A stretch of 64,000 nt of DNA. Source: Methylobacterium sp. J-090 (GTDB lineage Bacteria; Pseudomonadota; Alphaproteobacteria; Rhizobiales; Beijerinckiaceae). The notes beneath the pieces are model-generated. The model worked only from the letters and a program-made list of their open reading frames with translations. It was not told the origin of the DNA and made no database searches. Below are positions 63,482 through 64,000 of this stretch, piece by piece. The stretch lies in contig NZ_JAKSXV010000075.1 in the NCBI RefSeq assembly GCF_022829345.1, forward strand, positions 124,001 to 188,000, given 5' to 3'. Position numbers and translations under genes: made by a program. Every line of letters begins with the position of its first letter. Position 1 is the stretch's first letter.

Positions 63482-63529
63482 AGCCTGTCGCGCCAAGCCG
63501 GTGCAAGATGTGATCAACCGAAAACAGTG

Positions 63530-64000
63530 TTACCCCTCCGGGGTTTCCTCGCCCTGCCTGATCCCGTAGCGGGTCTCGAGGGCGGGACTCGGGCGCGCCG
63601 AGCGCTCCGGGGTCTCGCCGCGCGAGCGGGTCCCGGTGTCGCCGGGGCCGGACACGGGTCGGTCGGGCGTGGATCGCACGTTGCGCTCGCCGGGGTCGCG
63701 CCCGACGCGGGGGATGAGGTGGACGAGGTCGAGGAACTCGTCGGCCTGTCGGCGCAGGTCGTCGGCCACCATGGCGGGCTGGGTCTGGATGGTGGAGACC
63801 ACGGTCACCCGCACGCCCTTGCGCTGCATCGCCTCGACGAGGGAGCGGAAGTCGCCGTCGCCGGAGAACAGCACCATGTGGTCGATGCGGGGGGCGAGTT
63901 CGAGGGCATCGATGGCGAGCTCGATGTCCATGTTGCCCTTGATCTTCCGGCGCCCGGCCGAATCGACGAACTCCTTGGCGGGCTTGGTCACGACCCGGTA
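63530..64000 (-). CDS. NYN-domain protein (LabA/DUF88-like), 5' end cut off by window edge
   Basis: The C-terminal part of an NYN-type nuclease: KIKGNMDIELAIDALELA, HMVLFSGDGDF and VRVTVVSTI match the LabA/DUF88 PIN-like fold with acidic metal ligands. A ~55-residue Pro/Arg/Ser-rich tail follows. The frame is open to base 64000, so the true start lies outside; the methionine at 63991 is internal (YRVVTKPAK). NYN proteins act in RNA/DNA metabolism or as regulators; no more can be said. Confidence 0.85.
   Translation of the reverse strand, partial: YRVVTKPAKEFVDSAGRRKIKGNMDIELAIDALELAPRIDHMVLFSGDGDFRSLVEAMQRKGVRVTVVSTIQTQPAMVADDLRRQADEFLDLVHLIPRVGRDPGERNVRSTPDRPVSGPGDTGTRSRGETPERSARPSPALETRYGIRQGEETPEG

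Overview
This is a high-GC alphaproteobacterial chromosome segment, most likely Methylobacteriaceae (Methylobacterium/Methylorubrum-like). The evidence is the gene content: a CcrM-type adenine methyltransferase, RpoH, an F0-only ATP synthase operon with separate b and b' subunits, DUF6894 and DUF3072 small proteins, an iron-type VIT transporter, and a family of short intergenic palindromic repeats. The genus is an inference; no rRNA or marker alignment was possible. No complete insertion sequence, prophage, CRISPR array or rRNA operon was seen. Two tRNA genes are present: Glu-CTC at 2686-2760 (minus) and Ser-GGA at 25111-25200 (plus).

Layout. 1-5.2 kb: truncated DUF374 acyltransferase, VIT-family transporter behind a perfect 42-nt palindrome, metallophosphoesterase, tRNA-Glu, RluD-like pseudouridine synthase, rpoH. 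5.2-10.9 kb (all minus): proline-rich membrane protein, purA, small secreted protein, D-amino-acid transaminase, purB. 10.9-13.8 kb: MhqD/MhqO-like hydrolase and ring-cleaving dioxygenase, divergent from a LysR regulator. 13.9-20.1 kb: a Wadjet/MksBEF-like SMC operon (JetA, JetB, JetC homologues) with no JetD nuclease beside it, interrupted between jetA and jetB by a small gene and a repeat. 20.2-28 kb: acyl-CoA dehydrogenase, DHH/DHHA1 phosphoesterase, KpsE/KpsT capsule-export pair without KpsM, tRNA-Ser, a radical SAM/SPASM protein with an extra N-terminal domain, and DUF6894. 27.5-32 kb: RND efflux adaptor and pump. 32-38 kb: small membrane protein, EnvZ-like kinase, OmpR-like regulator and MarR regulator, divergent from ilvE; DUF3072, Flp pilin, DUF937. 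38-42.5 kb: sfsA, FkbM methyltransferase, alpha/beta hydrolase, YadGH-type ABC exporter. 42.5-45.4 kb: atpI-atpB-atpE-b'-b. 45.5-50.7 kb: DsbA-like protein, DciA-like DUF721 protein, mutY, ccrM, rlpA. 50.8-58.6 kb: PHA-system protein, ABC-F ATPase, OmpA-like protein, GlxA-type AraC regulator, SDR and tautomerase. 58.8-64 kb: soluble lytic transglycosylase, dapA, smpB, Bcp-like peroxiredoxin, NYN-domain protein running off the end.

How the parts work together. Most of the window is housekeeping: purine synthesis, ATP synthase, DNA repair and methylation, cell-wall turnover, trans-translation and lysine synthesis. The accessory interest lies in the nuclease-less JetABC locus, the tRNA-Ser/radical SAM islet next to capsule export genes, the iron-transporter palindrome, and a modular intergenic repeat family in long (92-nt core) and short (21-nt core) forms. 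Very long ORFs on the opposite strand of real genes are GC-codon artefacts and were excluded.
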